A stretch of 61,226 bases of DNA from Frigoribacterium sp. Leaf263. Its GTDB lineage: Bacteria > Actinomycetota > Actinomycetes > Actinomycetales > Microbacteriaceae. Numbering within the stretch: the stretch's first letter is position 1; every line of letters starts with the position of its first letter. Shown here in pieces: positions 1 through 7,814 of the stretch. The translations under genes were made by a program, and so were the position numbers. The notes beneath the pieces are model-generated. The model saw only the letters and a program-made list of their open reading frames with translations, did not search any database and was not told the origin of the DNA. The stretch is from positions 1-61,226 of the forward strand of contig NZ_LMMO01000008.1 of the NCBI RefSeq assembly GCF_001422285.1, read 5' to 3'.

Positions 1-39
1 CAGGGGCCCCGGCCCCGTGCCGGGACCCCTGTTCCCGGT

Positions 40-88
40 GGAACCCCACCCCGCCAGCCCTCACCAGGCCGGCAGGGTGGGGTTTTCC
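40..88 (+). terminator. Rho-independent terminator of a gene upstream of the window
   Basis: AACCCCACCC (42-51) pairs with GGGTGGGGTT (75-84), and the right arm runs straight into TTTT on the plus strand. A second inverted repeat, CAGGGG/CCCCTG, lies at 1-31. This looks like the end of a rightward gene outside the window. I see no gene in 1-188. Confidence 0.6.
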
Positions 89-188
89 CGTACCCGCCCG
101 CGACCGGCCGCCCCGGTTCGCCCGGGTCAGACGGCCCGAGGTCGGGCGGCCACCGCGCGGCGCTCGCCCCGGATCGCCTCCGACGGGG

Positions 189-1160
189 TTGACTGGGCGG
201 GTGCTCGTCTGCGTCGTCGTCCCCGTTCGAGACGATGGCGCCCTGCTCGACGCGTGCCTGAGGTCGCTGGCGCGGCAGACCCGCGTCCCCGACGAGGTCG
301 TCGTGGTCGACAACGGCAGCACCGACGACACCGTCGAGGTCGCCCTCCGTCACGGCGCCCGGGTCGTCACCGAGTCCGAGGTCGGCATCGCGGCCGCGTC
401 GAGCACGGGGTACGACTCGACGACGGCCGATCTGATCGGTCGCTGCGATGCGGACAGCGTCCTGCCGCGCCACTGGGTGGCCGAGCTCGTCGCGACCTTC
501 GAGAGCGACGACGACGTGCTGGCCGTCAGCACGAACGCCCGCTTCTACGACGCTCCGATCCTGACCGGTGCCGCTCTGTCGACGTTCTACGTGGGCGCGT
601 ACCACCTGATCGTCGGGGCGGGGCTCGCGCACTGGCCGCTCTTCGGATCGACGATGATGATGCGCCGTTCCGCCTGGCTGCGGGTGCGCGACGTGGTGCA
701 CCGTCACGACGTCATGCTCCACGACGACATGGATCTGGCCGTGCACCTCGGTGATCTCCAGCTCGCCGGGCAGGGGCGCATCGCCTATCGGCACGACGTG
801 GTCACCGGCATCTCCGCCCGGCCCCTGAGCGTCCGCAACGACCCCTGGCTGCGGACCTACCGCGCGCTGCACTCCTTCTCGGTGCACGGCGTCGACGGGC
901 GGCCCTGGTGGCGCTGGCTGCGGGCCGATCCGGCCGGTCTGTTCCGGCGTCTCGGGTTGACGCGGAAGGTCGACGCGATCGACGTCGTCTCAGGAGGGGG
1001 GCACCTGCCGACGGAGGTGACGCGGCACGAGAGAGCCGCGCCTCCCGCATCCTCCCGAGGAGGCGCGGCCTCGGCCGATCGCGCCCGTCGCGACGAGCAG
1101 CGGGACGGCCCCCGCGACGGCACCGAGCGCGAGGGGTCCGCCCGCGACGTCAGCCGCTGA
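189..1160 (+). CDS. Glycosyltransferase family 2 protein
   Basis: This 323-residue protein opens with the GT-A nucleotide-binding strand (VCVVVPVRDDG) and the VVVDNGSTDDT segment of family 2 transferases. RCDADSVLP near residues 80-90 holds the DxD metal/nucleotide-sugar motif. It probably moves a sugar from an activated donor to a cell-envelope or lipid acceptor; the acceptor cannot be read. No membrane segment is obvious. The TTG at 189 gives the longest frame, but GTG at 201 is equally plausible because the Shine-Dalgarno sequence is weak. The last 45 or so residues are low-complexity (R/D/A-rich) and contain an inverted pair of the dispersed GGAGGCGCGG repeat. The gene converges on the next one with an 11-bp overlap. 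Confidence 0.8.
   Translation: MTGRVLVCVVVPVRDDGALLDACLRSLARQTRVPDEVVVVDNGSTDDTVEVALRHGARVVTESEVGIAAASSTGYDSTTADLIGRCDADSVLPRHWVAELVATFESDDDVLAVSTNARFYDAPILTGAALSTFYVGAYHLIVGAGLAHWPLFGSTMMMRRSAWLRVRDVVHRHDVMLHDDMDLAVHLGDLQLAGQGRIAYRHDVVTGISARPLSVRNDPWLRTYRALHSFSVHGVDGRPWWRWLRADPAGLFRRLGLTRKVDAIDVVSGGGHLPTEVTRHERAAPPASSRGGAASADRARRDEQRDGPRDGTEREGSARDVSR
1036..1068. repeat. Inverted pair of the dispersed GGAGGCGCGG motif inside a coding tail
   Basis: CCGCGCCTCC (1036-1045) and GGAGGCGCGG (1059-1068) form a perfect 10-bp stem with a 13-nt loop. The hairpin lies within the low-complexity C-terminal codons of the glycosyltransferase, about 90 bp before its stop. It may act as a terminator for this convergent pair or be an inserted repeat that extended the protein. 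Confidence 0.65.
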
Positions 1161-1782
1161 CGGAGGCGCCCGGGTGCCGCGTCGTCGATGCGGCGTCGCC
1201 GAGCGGACGATCGGCGGTGCGCAGCCGGCTCCGTGCGGTGAGGAACGGCAGGGCGAGGCCCGCGACGAGGGCGCCGGCGCCGCCCGAGACCAGGTCGCCG
1301 AGGGTGTCGTCGTAGCCGACGTAGATGGCGTCGTCCACGATGTTGTGCCCCCACCACTCGCCGATCTCCCAGAGGACCCCGGTGGCGAGGCCGACGGCGA
1401 CCGTCGCGACGATCAGACCGGCGCGGTGCCCGTGCGACGGCAGGAAGCCGACGAGCTGCGCCACGATGACGGCCAGCGCGGCGAGCACGCCGTTCAGGGC
1501 GACGTGCACGACGATGTCCCACCCGTCGACGCGGGTGTAGAGCTCGAACACGCTGCTCCAGGCGGCGACGAGCACGGTCACGCCGACCATGACGTCGAAT
1601 CCGGCGCGCACACCGAGGAACCTCGGGACGAGCACGGCGGCGAGGGCCAGCATCAGCACGGCGATCTCGACGAACCCCCAGCCGATCCCGACGACCACGA
1701 CGCTGAGCGCGGCCAGGGCGCGGACGGCGTCGGCCACCCACTCCATCGGGCGGGTCGGGCGCTGCACGAACGTGTCGATCAT
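1150..1782 (-). CDS. DUF2238/YjdF-like membrane protein
   Basis: A 210-residue integral membrane protein with about six hydrophobic helices. The stretch WEIGEWW near residue 140, followed by a DDTLGD segment and a small-residue helix, matches the arrangement in DUF2238 (YjdF) proteins, where conserved E/W and D residues sit between the last two helices. The biochemical role of this family is not known to me. The ATG at 1782 is preceded directly by an inverted repeat where a Shine-Dalgarno sequence would be expected. It converges on the glycosyltransferase gene. Family assignment rests on motif resemblance only. Confidence 0.65.
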   Translation of the reverse strand: MIDTFVQRPTRPMEWVADAVRALAALSVVVVGIGWGFVEIAVLMLALAAVLVPRFLGVRAGFDVMVGVTVLVAAWSSVFELYTRVDGWDIVVHVALNGVLAALAVIVAQLVGFLPSHGHRAGLIVATVAVGLATGVLWEIGEWWGHNIVDDAIYVGYDDTLGDLVSGGAGALVAGLALPFLTARSRLRTADRPLGDAASTTRHPGASVSG

Positions 1783-1797
1783 GAGTCCATTGGACTC
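1783..1797 (-). promoter_or_regulatory. Inverted repeat abutting the start codon
   Basis: GAGTCC-ATT-GGACTC is a perfect 6-bp inverted repeat with a 3-nt loop immediately upstream of the ATG at 1782. In RNA it would form a small hairpin in the ribosome-binding region. It could equally be a protein operator. Confidence 0.4.
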
Positions 1798-1870
1798 GCC
1801 CTCGCGGCGTCGCGCCCGATCCCGGCCCGCATCGTGCCCGGATCGTGAGACGACGACGCGCCGCCCTCAC

Positions 1871-1913
1871 CTCGCAGCGACCCGACCGAGCGGGTCGGTC
1901 GGGTCGCCGCGAG
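1871..1913 (-). terminator. Terminator hairpin of the LAYTG wall-protein gene
   Basis: CGACCCGACCG (1878-1888) pairs with CGGTCGGGTCG (1896-1906), with an outer CTCGC/GCGAG clamp (1871-1875 and 1909-1913). It lies about 50 bp downstream of the stop of the leftward gene at 1963-3264. There is no U-tract, which is common in GC-rich actinobacteria. The rest of 1783-1962 holds nothing else I recognise. Confidence 0.6.
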
Positions 1914-1962
1914 GAGCGGGACGGCGCGGAGTGGGTCGGCTCGACTCAGCGGTCGCGGGGAC

Positions 1963-3264
1963 TCAGCGGCCGAAGCGGCGACGGAGGCGCGGAACGGCGA
2001 CCAGCGCGGTGCCGAGCGCCAGCAGCGCAGCGGCGCCGGCGATCCAGAGGCCCTGGTCGGCGCCCGTGTAGGCCAGCGTCCCGTCCGGGCGCTGCACCAC
2101 GGTGGTGCCGCCTCCCGCCGGCACCACGGCCGGGGGAGTGGTGGCGCTCGGGGTCGGCTCGGCGGCTGCGGCCTCGGCGACCGAGAACGGCGCGAACTCC
2201 GACGAGTCCGAGAAGTAGGCCTGCTCGTCGTCGAGCACGAGCTGCGAGAGCGCGGCGAAGTCCCCCGCGGGCAGGATGAACTGCGCGGTGAAGGTGCCGT
2301 CGGCGGCCACGGGGACGATCGCGACCGCGACCTGCTCGTCGGGGTCGTAGGCGACGGGCGCGGTGTCGAAGGGGATGTCCTCCGTGTCGCCCGAGGCCGC
2401 GGCGACGCTCTCGCGCACCGCGTCCTCCTCGTCGAAGGACGCCAGGAGATCGACGATCTCGCCGTCGGCGACCAGCACGCCGGCCGCGGACCCGGGGACG
2501 GCGTCCGCGCCGGTGATGGTCACGATGCCGGCCGTCGCGCCGGTCGGGACGGAGAGGGTCGGGGCGGGGACGCGCTCGCGCACGTCGATCTCGGCCGACT
2601 CCGAAGCGCCACTGGCATCGGAGACGGTGACGGTGATCACGCCGAGGTCGAGGTCCTCGGGGATGTCCATGTCGAAGGAGACCTCGCCCGCGGAGTCGAA
2701 GACGAAGTCCTCCTCGTACGAGTAGACGGTGAACGACGTCGACGGGGTCACGGCCGGGCCGGTGACGTCGACCGAGACGGCGTCGTCGTCCGCGAAGCCG
2801 TAGGCGTAGACGGACACGGTCTCGCCGGGCGTGGCGACGGAGCTGAAGACCTCGACCGTCGGCTCCGAGTCCTCGCCGGGCACGACGACGACCGAACCGG
2901 GCGTGGGCGTCGGCGTGGCCGACGGGGTCGGCGCGGGCGTCGCGCTCGGCGCGGGCGTGGCGCTCGGGGTGGCGGCGGGTGCGGGTGCTGCGGCGGCGGG
3001 GCGCTGCCCGACGACGACCGTGCCGCCGGTCGTGTCGCCGGCGTCGGCGGCCGGGTCGGCCGGGGCGGCGGGGTCGGCCGGGGCGACGGTGCCCGGATCG
3101 GTCGGCACGGCGACCGGGGTCGTCGTGGGGTCGACGCTCACGACGTCGGTCGGAGCCTCGGCGGTGGGCGTCTCGGCGGCGAGGGCGGCGGTCGGGGCGA
3201 GGACCATCGCGGCGACGAGCGCGGCGGCGCCGGCTCCCGAGCGGAGGCGGTGTGATCTGGGCAT
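1963..3264 (-). CDS. Secreted LAYTG-anchored cell-wall protein
   Basis: A 433-residue exported protein. It starts with a Sec signal peptide (MPRSHRLR, hydrophobic core, ALA cleavage region), followed by a T/A/P-rich stretch to about residue 110 with PTPSATPTPTP stalk repeats. Two or three beta-rich Ig-like segments follow (SVYAYGFADDDAVSVDV and similar). The C-terminus has LAYTG, a hydrophobic helix and an RLRRR tail, the layout of a cell-wall sorting signal; LAxTG is the form used by class E sortases of high-GC actinobacteria. No sortase gene lies in this window. The ATG at 3264 was chosen because it begins the signal peptide; longer upstream reading lacks one. Ligand or function unknown. 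Confidence 0.8.
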   Translation of the reverse strand: MPRSHRLRSGAGAAALVAAMVLAPTAALAAETPTAEAPTDVVSVDPTTTPVAVPTDPGTVAPADPAAPADPAADAGDTTGGTVVVGQRPAAAAPAPAATPSATPAPSATPAPTPSATPTPTPGSVVVVPGEDSEPTVEVFSSVATPGETVSVYAYGFADDDAVSVDVTGPAVTPSTSFTVYSYEEDFVFDSAGEVSFDMDIPEDLDLGVITVTVSDASGASESAEIDVRERVPAPTLSVPTGATAGIVTITGADAVPGSAAGVLVADGEIVDLLASFDEEDAVRESVAAASGDTEDIPFDTAPVAYDPDEQVAVAIVPVAADGTFTAQFILPAGDFAALSQLVLDDEQAYFSDSSEFAPFSVAEAAAAEPTPSATTPPAVVPAGGGTTVVQRPDGTLAYTGADQGLWIAGAAALLALGTALVAVPRLRRRFGR

Positions 3265-3401
3265 GCGTGTTCCCCCTGGAACGGTCGTGCACCTCGAGCG
3301 GGCGCGTCGGTCCGAACCTAGGTGATGCGGGGGTGGCCGCACGGCCCCCTGTTCGAGTCGACGGGGACTCCGACGCCGGATCGTTGCCGATCCGTCCCCC
3401 G

Positions 3402-4280
3402 TCAGCGCGCCTCCGGGGGACGTTCCGCCTCTCGCCCGGCCGGCCAGCGCAGCACGGCGTGCACCGGGTCGTGGTCGGAGGCGGCGGCCCCGCCGTAGCG
3501 CGGGGCGCCCACGCCGGCGGTCGAGACCTCGGCGTCGGGGCTGACGAGGATCCAGTCGAGTCGGCGGCCTCCGGGCCGCGGCGGGCCGTAGTGCGACCAG
3601 CTGCCCCACCCGGGGTCGACGAGGTGGTCGGCCGCCGTCCGCGCGTCGACCAGGAGGCCCCCGCGGGTCAGCTCGTCGTGCGAGGGGGAGTCGTCGCGGG
3701 CGTTGAAGTCGCCGAGCACCACGACCGGGCCGTCGAGACCCTCCACGACGGCGCGCAGCCGACGGGCCGAGTCGAGTCCGGCCCGACGCGAGAACGGGTC
3801 GACGTGCACGGCGATGACATGGAACCGCGCCCCGGTCGCGCGGTCGGACAGCTCGACCTGCACGACCACGCGGGGGAACAGCGCTCCCGGCCCGCGCGAC
3901 CCCGGCACGTCGGGTCGATCCGACATCCACCAGATGCGCGACGAGAGCACGCTCGACCGCTCGGCGTCGACGTGGATCTCGACCCGTTCGTCACCGCGGC
4001 GGCGATCGCGTCCGCTGCCGATCGCCGTGTAGCGGTCGCCGAGCATCGCGGCGAGCTCCGCCGACTGGTCGGGCATGACCTCCTGCACGGCGAGGACGGC
4101 GGGCGACTCGGACTCCAGGAGGCGCGCCACCAGCGGGGCCCGCCGGCTCCAGCGATCGGGGCCGCCGGGTCGCAGAGCGGGCAGCCGCCGCCGCAGATTG
4201 AACGTCATGACGTGCAGATCGGGCGCGGGCGTCGGGCCGATGGTCGGCCGATCGTCGCCAGCGCCCGGCGCGACGGTCAT
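3402..4280 (-). CDS. Endonuclease/exonuclease/phosphatase family protein
   Basis: A 292-residue EEP-fold hydrolase. Visible signatures in order are MTFNLRR (Asn ligand) near residue 25, VQEV (metal-binding Glu) near 66, GDFNARDD near 195 and SDHDPV (catalytic Asp-His) near 270. Such enzymes cleave phosphodiesters in DNA, RNA or phospholipid head groups with Mg2+. No signal peptide is seen, so a cytoplasmic role is likely. The ATG at 4280 precedes a poorly conserved 20-residue leader; initiation at the Met of MTFN is possible. The small membrane protein gene upstream ends 4 bp before this start, so the two are probably co-transcribed. Substrate cannot be inferred. Confidence 0.8.
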   Translation of the reverse strand: MTVAPGAGDDRPTIGPTPAPDLHVMTFNLRRRLPALRPGGPDRWSRRAPLVARLLESESPAVLAVQEVMPDQSAELAAMLGDRYTAIGSGRDRRRGDERVEIHVDAERSSVLSSRIWWMSDRPDVPGSRGPGALFPRVVVQVELSDRATGARFHVIAVHVDPFSRRAGLDSARRLRAVVEGLDGPVVVLGDFNARDDSPSHDELTRGGLLVDARTAADHLVDPGWGSWSHYGPPRPGGRRLDWILVSPDAEVSTAGVGAPRYGGAAASDHDPVHAVLRWPAGREAERPPEAR

Positions 4281-4284
4281 GCCG

Positions 4285-4620
4285 TCACGAGGCCGGGCCG
4301 AGCAGCACCGCGACGGTCGCCGCCGTCATGCCGACGATGAAGAACAGCGTGCCGCCCTGCATGGTCAGCGTCTTGTTGCGGTCCGCCGTGGGCACGTCGA
4401 CCTCGAGGATGGGGCAGCCCGACCAGCCGATCAGCCCGATGCTGAGGGCGACGAGGCCGAACGCGGCCCAGAACAGCACGGCGAGCCCGGTGGGCAGCAC
4501 GCTCGGTCGCCAGCCCGACGAGACCAGCAGGCCGAGCCCGACGGCGACGCTCCCCACCGCGGCCATGAACCACAGGGTCCCCGTCCACATGATCCGCTGG
4601 ACGTTCTTCTCGGGCGACAT
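4285..4620 (-). CDS. Small integral membrane protein
   Basis: About 111 residues with four hydrophobic segments (approximate residues 12-32, 42-62, 65-70 and 90-108) and charged connecting loops. I do not recognise a named family. The ATG at 4620 (MSPEKNVQ) is the first methionine, but a 9-bp tandem repeat just upstream creates in-frame GTG codons (VQNVQND) that could also start translation, and no strong Shine-Dalgarno sequence precedes any of them. An AT-rich palindrome lies 26-35 nt upstream. It is followed 4 bp later by the EEP-family gene, suggesting an operon. Confidence 0.6.
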   Translation of the reverse strand: MSPEKNVQRIMWTGTLWFMAAVGSVAVGLGLLVSSGWRPSVLPTGLAVLFWAAFGLVALSIGLIGWSGCPILEVDVPTADRNKTLTMQGGTLFFIVGMTAATVAVLLGPAS

Positions 4621-4645
4621 CAGGTCGTTCTGCACATTCTGCACG

Positions 4646-4655
4646 AAGATATCTT
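4646..4655. promoter_or_regulatory. AT-rich palindrome AAGATATCTT, candidate operator
   Basis: A perfect 10-bp palindrome in a region otherwise above 70% GC, placed just upstream of the small membrane protein start at 4620. Position and composition suggest an operator or promoter element. No regulator gene is adjacent, so the cognate protein is unknown. Confidence 0.35.
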
Positions 4656-4694
4656 GCGCCTGTCGCCGACCGTCCGCGCACCACGACCGTCGGA

Positions 4695-5585
4695 TCAGTC
4701 CGTGAAGATCGCTCCGACGGGCTCCCGCTTCTCGGCCTGGAACCGATCCTCGGCGCGTCCGAGGGCCCAGTAGGCCGACAGCGAGAGGACGGTGCGGTCG
4801 AGTCGCCAGTCGTCCTGCAGCACGGCCCGCACCTCCTTCATGGCTCCCCGCTCGCCATGGGCGAAGACGGTCACCGGCCCCGTGGGGGTCTCGAGCGAGC
4901 GCAGGGCGGCGATCAGCAGCGACCCGGGCGTCGCGGCGCCTCGTCGGTGCAGCCAGCGGAGCTCGACGCCCGACGGGCGGGCGAGGTCGAGCTCGTCGTC
5001 GGGGGTGTCGACCTCGACGAGGGCGAGCCCGTGCGCGTGCTCGGGCATCGACTCGAGGGCCGAGGCCACGGCGGGCAGGGCCGAGTCGTCGGCGAGCAGC
5101 AGATGCCCCACCTCGGGGTCGTCGCTCGGAGACCAGAGTCCGCCGGGGCTCGACATCGAGAGCCGGTCGCCCGGTCTCGCGGCGAGGGCCCACGGGCCGG
5201 CGACCCCCTCGTCGCCGTGCACGACGAAGTCGATCGCGATGGTGCGGGCGACGCGATCGACGAGCCGGATCGTGTACGTCCGCCGCACGGGCAGGTCGCC
5301 GGGCGACAGCTCGGAGCGCAGGGCGTCGAGGTCGAACGGCGGCTGCAGCCCGAGTCCGGGTCGTGCCAGCAGGAGCTTCACGTAGCGGTCGGTCGCGGCG
5401 AGCTGCTCGCCGCCCGCGTCGGCGAACTCGTCGAAGGCCGGCCCGCCGAGGTGCACGCGCACGAGGTGCGGCGACACCCGCTCGGTCCGGTCGACGACGA
5501 AGACGTGCTGCGTCCGAGCCGGCCGCCGAGGAGGCGCGGTGCCGGTCACCGCCGCCCCTCCGGTCGCGGAGTCCCCGGTCGTCAT
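4695..5585 (-). CDS. Siderophore-interacting protein (ferric-siderophore reductase, SIP family)
   Basis: A 296-residue flavoprotein of the ViuB/SIP family. RRTYTIR near residue 125 is the FAD-binding RxY[TS] motif; a ferredoxin-reductase-like beta barrel precedes it and an NAD(P)H-binding C-terminal half follows (HGERGAMKEVR near 255, ending in LSLSAYWALGRAED). The enzyme reduces Fe3+-siderophore in the cytoplasm to release iron. Its ATG overlaps the stop of the upstream binding-protein gene (ATGA at 5582-5585), so the two are translationally coupled. The N-terminus carries one copy of the dispersed GGAGGCGCGG motif (5530-5539). The nearby DtxR/IdeR box suggests iron repression. Confidence 0.9.
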   Translation of the reverse strand: MTTGDSATGGAAVTGTAPPRRPARTQHVFVVDRTERVSPHLVRVHLGGPAFDEFADAGGEQLAATDRYVKLLLARPGLGLQPPFDLDALRSELSPGDLPVRRTYTIRLVDRVARTIAIDFVVHGDEGVAGPWALAARPGDRLSMSSPGGLWSPSDDPEVGHLLLADDSALPAVASALESMPEHAHGLALVEVDTPDDELDLARPSGVELRWLHRRGAATPGSLLIAALRSLETPTGPVTVFAHGERGAMKEVRAVLQDDWRLDRTVLSLSAYWALGRAEDRFQAEKREPVGAIFTD

Positions 5586-6589
5586 CGCGTGGTCGCCGCT
5601 TCGAGCAGCGGGACCAGCTGCTCGAGGGCGTAGTCGCGGGCGAGCGAGGTGCCGAGCGAGTAGGCGGACGAGATGTCGCCGTCGATGACGACGTCGTGTC
5701 CGGCCGTCACCGCGTCGAGCTGCTTCCACTGGGGGTCGTCGGTGATCTCGGTGGTGTCGATGAAGATCGGGAACGCCACGATCACGTCGGCGTCGATCAG
5801 GTCGAGCTGCTCCGACGAGATGCTGACCGAGAAGCCGCTCGAGTTCGGGGTGAGGGCGGCGATCTCGGGGTTCTGGTCGAAGCCGAGCTCCTCGAGCAGG
5901 TCGACCCGCTCGGATCCCTCGATGTAGGCGCCCCAGCCCTCGCTGGTCTTCGTGGCGGCGGTGACGGTGAGGTCGTCCCACTCGGGGTGCGCGTCGGCGG
6001 TGGCCTCGACGGCCGCCTCGCTCCGCTCGACGAGCCGGTCGCCTTCGGCCTCCTCGCCGAGGGCGGTGGAGACGAGGTCCATCTGGTCCTCGAAGTCGGT
6101 CAGGTAGTTCGCGCCGCCCTCGGGCACGCCGATGGTCGTGGCGATGCTCGACAGACGGTCGTAGCGCTCCTGGTCGCCCGAGCCCTTCGTGTCGAGGATG
6201 ATGTCGGGCTCGAGGGCGGCGATGGCCTCGTACGAGGGCTCCAGGGTGCCGATGATCTCGGGCGACGTGTCGTACAGGCCCTGCGCCCACGGCCCGACGC
6301 CGTCGTTCTCCTCGCCGAAGGCCAGCCAGTCCGACGCTCCGACGGGCTGCACGCCGAGGGCGAGAGCGGTCTCGGCGTCGCCCCAGCCGAGGGCGACGAC
6401 GCGCTGCGGCTTCTCGTCGATCCGGACGTCCCCGAAGGCCGTCTCGACCGTGACGGGGAACCCGCCGGAGGCGCCTCCTCCGCCCGAGCCGGAGCCCGAG
6501 CCGGAGTCGGAGTCGGAGTCGGCCGAGCATCCGGCGAGGGCCAGGGCGGCGACGGCGAGGACGGAGACGAGGGGGAGTGTGCGGCGCAT
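5582..6589 (-). CDS. Iron-siderophore ABC transporter substrate-binding lipoprotein
   Basis: A 335-residue class III (FepB/FhuD/BtuF-like) binding protein. The N-terminus is a lipoprotein signal with lipobox ALAGC near residue 20, then a flexible D/S/G-rich linker (SDSDSGSGSG) tethering it to the membrane. The mature domain has the PQRVVALGWGDAE start and the EPSYEAIAALEPDIIL helix typical of periplasmic-binding domain PF01497. It should capture a ferric siderophore and pass it to the two FecCD permeases encoded divergently. It is coupled to the reductase gene by an ATGA overlap. Which siderophore is bound cannot be read. Confidence 0.9.
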   Translation of the reverse strand: MRRTLPLVSVLAVAALALAGCSADSDSDSGSGSGSGGGGASGGFPVTVETAFGDVRIDEKPQRVVALGWGDAETALALGVQPVGASDWLAFGEENDGVGPWAQGLYDTSPEIIGTLEPSYEAIAALEPDIILDTKGSGDQERYDRLSSIATTIGVPEGGANYLTDFEDQMDLVSTALGEEAEGDRLVERSEAAVEATADAHPEWDDLTVTAATKTSEGWGAYIEGSERVDLLEELGFDQNPEIAALTPNSSGFSVSISSEQLDLIDADVIVAFPIFIDTTEITDDPQWKQLDAVTAGHDVVIDGDISSAYSLGTSLARDYALEQLVPLLEAATTR

Positions 6590-6728
6590 GGGTTCCTAGG
6601 GAGATCGGGGTGGTGGGGTGGAGGACGAGGTGGGCGACCGGGGTGATGCGGACGACCCGCGGGGCGGTCGGCGGAGGGTCGTCCGCCCCGCCGTCAGCCG
6701 GCAGCGGCTCGACCGCGCGGCCAAGAGG

Positions 6729-6747
6729 TGAGGTTAGCCTAAGCTAA
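6729..6747 (+). promoter_or_regulatory. DtxR/IdeR iron box
   Basis: TGAGGTTAGCCTAAGCTAA matches the 19-bp DtxR/IdeR consensus TTAGGTTAGSCTAACCTAA at 17 positions by my alignment. It ends 5 bp before the first permease ATG (6753) and lies about 140 bp from the divergent lipoprotein start (6589). Fe2+-bound DtxR/IdeR here would block the rightward operon and perhaps the leftward one. The rest of 6590-6728 shows no other clear signal. Confidence 0.85.
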
Positions 6748-6752
6748 TCCGC

Positions 6753-7814
6753 ATGGCGATGTCCCGGACGCTCGGGGTCGACCGCGCCCCCCGGCCGGCC
6801 GGCGCGCTCCGACGACGACGCAATCGGGTCGCGGCGCTCGCAGCGGCCGTCGCGCTCCTCGTCGTCGCCGTCGTCCTGGGCCTCGCGGTCGGCGCCCGTC
6901 CGGTCGCCTTCGACGAGGTCGTGCGGATCCTCGTCGGCGCGACGTCGCGTGACACCGCCGACGCCGTCGCGGTGCTCGATCTCCGTCTGCCCCGCACCGT
7001 CGCGGCCATCGTCGCCGGAGCGGGTCTCGGGGTGGCCGGCGCCGTCGTGCAGGCCGTGACCCGCAATCCCCTGGCCGACCCGGGCATCCTCGGCGTCACC
7101 TCCGGCAGCGCGTTCGCGGTGGCCCTCGCCGTCGGGTTCCTCGGGGTGACGTCCGCGAGCGGCTGGGTCTGGTTCTCGCTGGTCGGGGCCGGTCTCGCGA
7201 CGGTCGCGGTCTCGCTCATCGGGGGAGCGGGCCGAGGAGGCGGTGGCCCGGCCCGTCTGACCCTCGCCGGTCTCGCGCTCGGCTCGGTCCTCGCCGGCAT
7301 CACCTCGTCGATCGTGCTGGCCGACCCGCGCCGCTTCGACGCCGTGCGCGCCTGGGAGGTCGGCTCGCTCGCCGACCGCGGCTGGGAGCCCGTGCTCACC
7401 GTGCTGCCGTTCGTCGGCGCGGGGCTCGTGGTGGCCCTGCTCGCCGCCCGTCCCCTCGACGCCGTCGCTCTCGGCGACGAGCACGCCTCGTCGGTGGGGG
7501 TGTCGGTGCCGGCCGTCCGGCTGGTCTCGCTGATCGTCGTCACCCTGCTCGCCGGAGGCGCGACCGCCGTGGTCGGTCCCATCGCGTTCGTGGGGCTGAT
7601 CGTGGCGCACGCCGCCCGCGGTCTGGTCGGGCCGAGTCAGCCCTGGATCACCGGGCTCTCGGCCCTGCTCGGCCCCGCGCTGCTGCTGCTCGCCGATGTG
7701 ATCGGGCGGGTCGTCGCCCCTCCGGGCGAGCTGGCCGCCGGACTCGTCACCGCCGCCGTCGGGGCGCCGGTGCTCATCGCGATCGCCCGACGCCGACGAG
7801 GGGTCGGCGCATGA
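6753..7814 (+). CDS. FecCD-family iron-siderophore ABC permease 1
   Basis: A 353-residue permease with about 10 helices. Family signatures include the LRLPRT segment near residue 77, the QAVTRNPLADPGILGV motif near 104-119, and the C-terminal GPIAFVGLIVAHAAR loop near 278 that contacts the ATPase. It forms a heterodimeric channel with the next gene product. No Shine-Dalgarno sequence is placed well for ATG 6753, because the iron box ends 5 bp upstream; translation could be leaderless or start at ATG 6759. Its stop overlaps the next start (ATGA, 7811-7814). Confidence 0.9.
   Translation: MAMSRTLGVDRAPRPAGALRRRRNRVAALAAAVALLVVAVVLGLAVGARPVAFDEVVRILVGATSRDTADAVAVLDLRLPRTVAAIVAGAGLGVAGAVVQAVTRNPLADPGILGVTSGSAFAVALAVGFLGVTSASGWVWFSLVGAGLATVAVSLIGGAGRGGGGPARLTLAGLALGSVLAGITSSIVLADPRRFDAVRAWEVGSLADRGWEPVLTVLPFVGAGLVVALLAARPLDAVALGDEHASSVGVSVPAVRLVSLIVVTLLAGGATAVVGPIAFVGLIVAHAARGLVGPSQPWITGLSALLGPALLLLADVIGRVVAPPGELAAGLVTAAVGAPVLIAIARRRRGVGA

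Noticed and set aside
17-754. Long open frame overlapping the glycosyltransferase
   Set aside because: Its translation is R/P/A-rich without domains; it is a frame shadow created by high GC. The same applies to most long antisense frames in this window.
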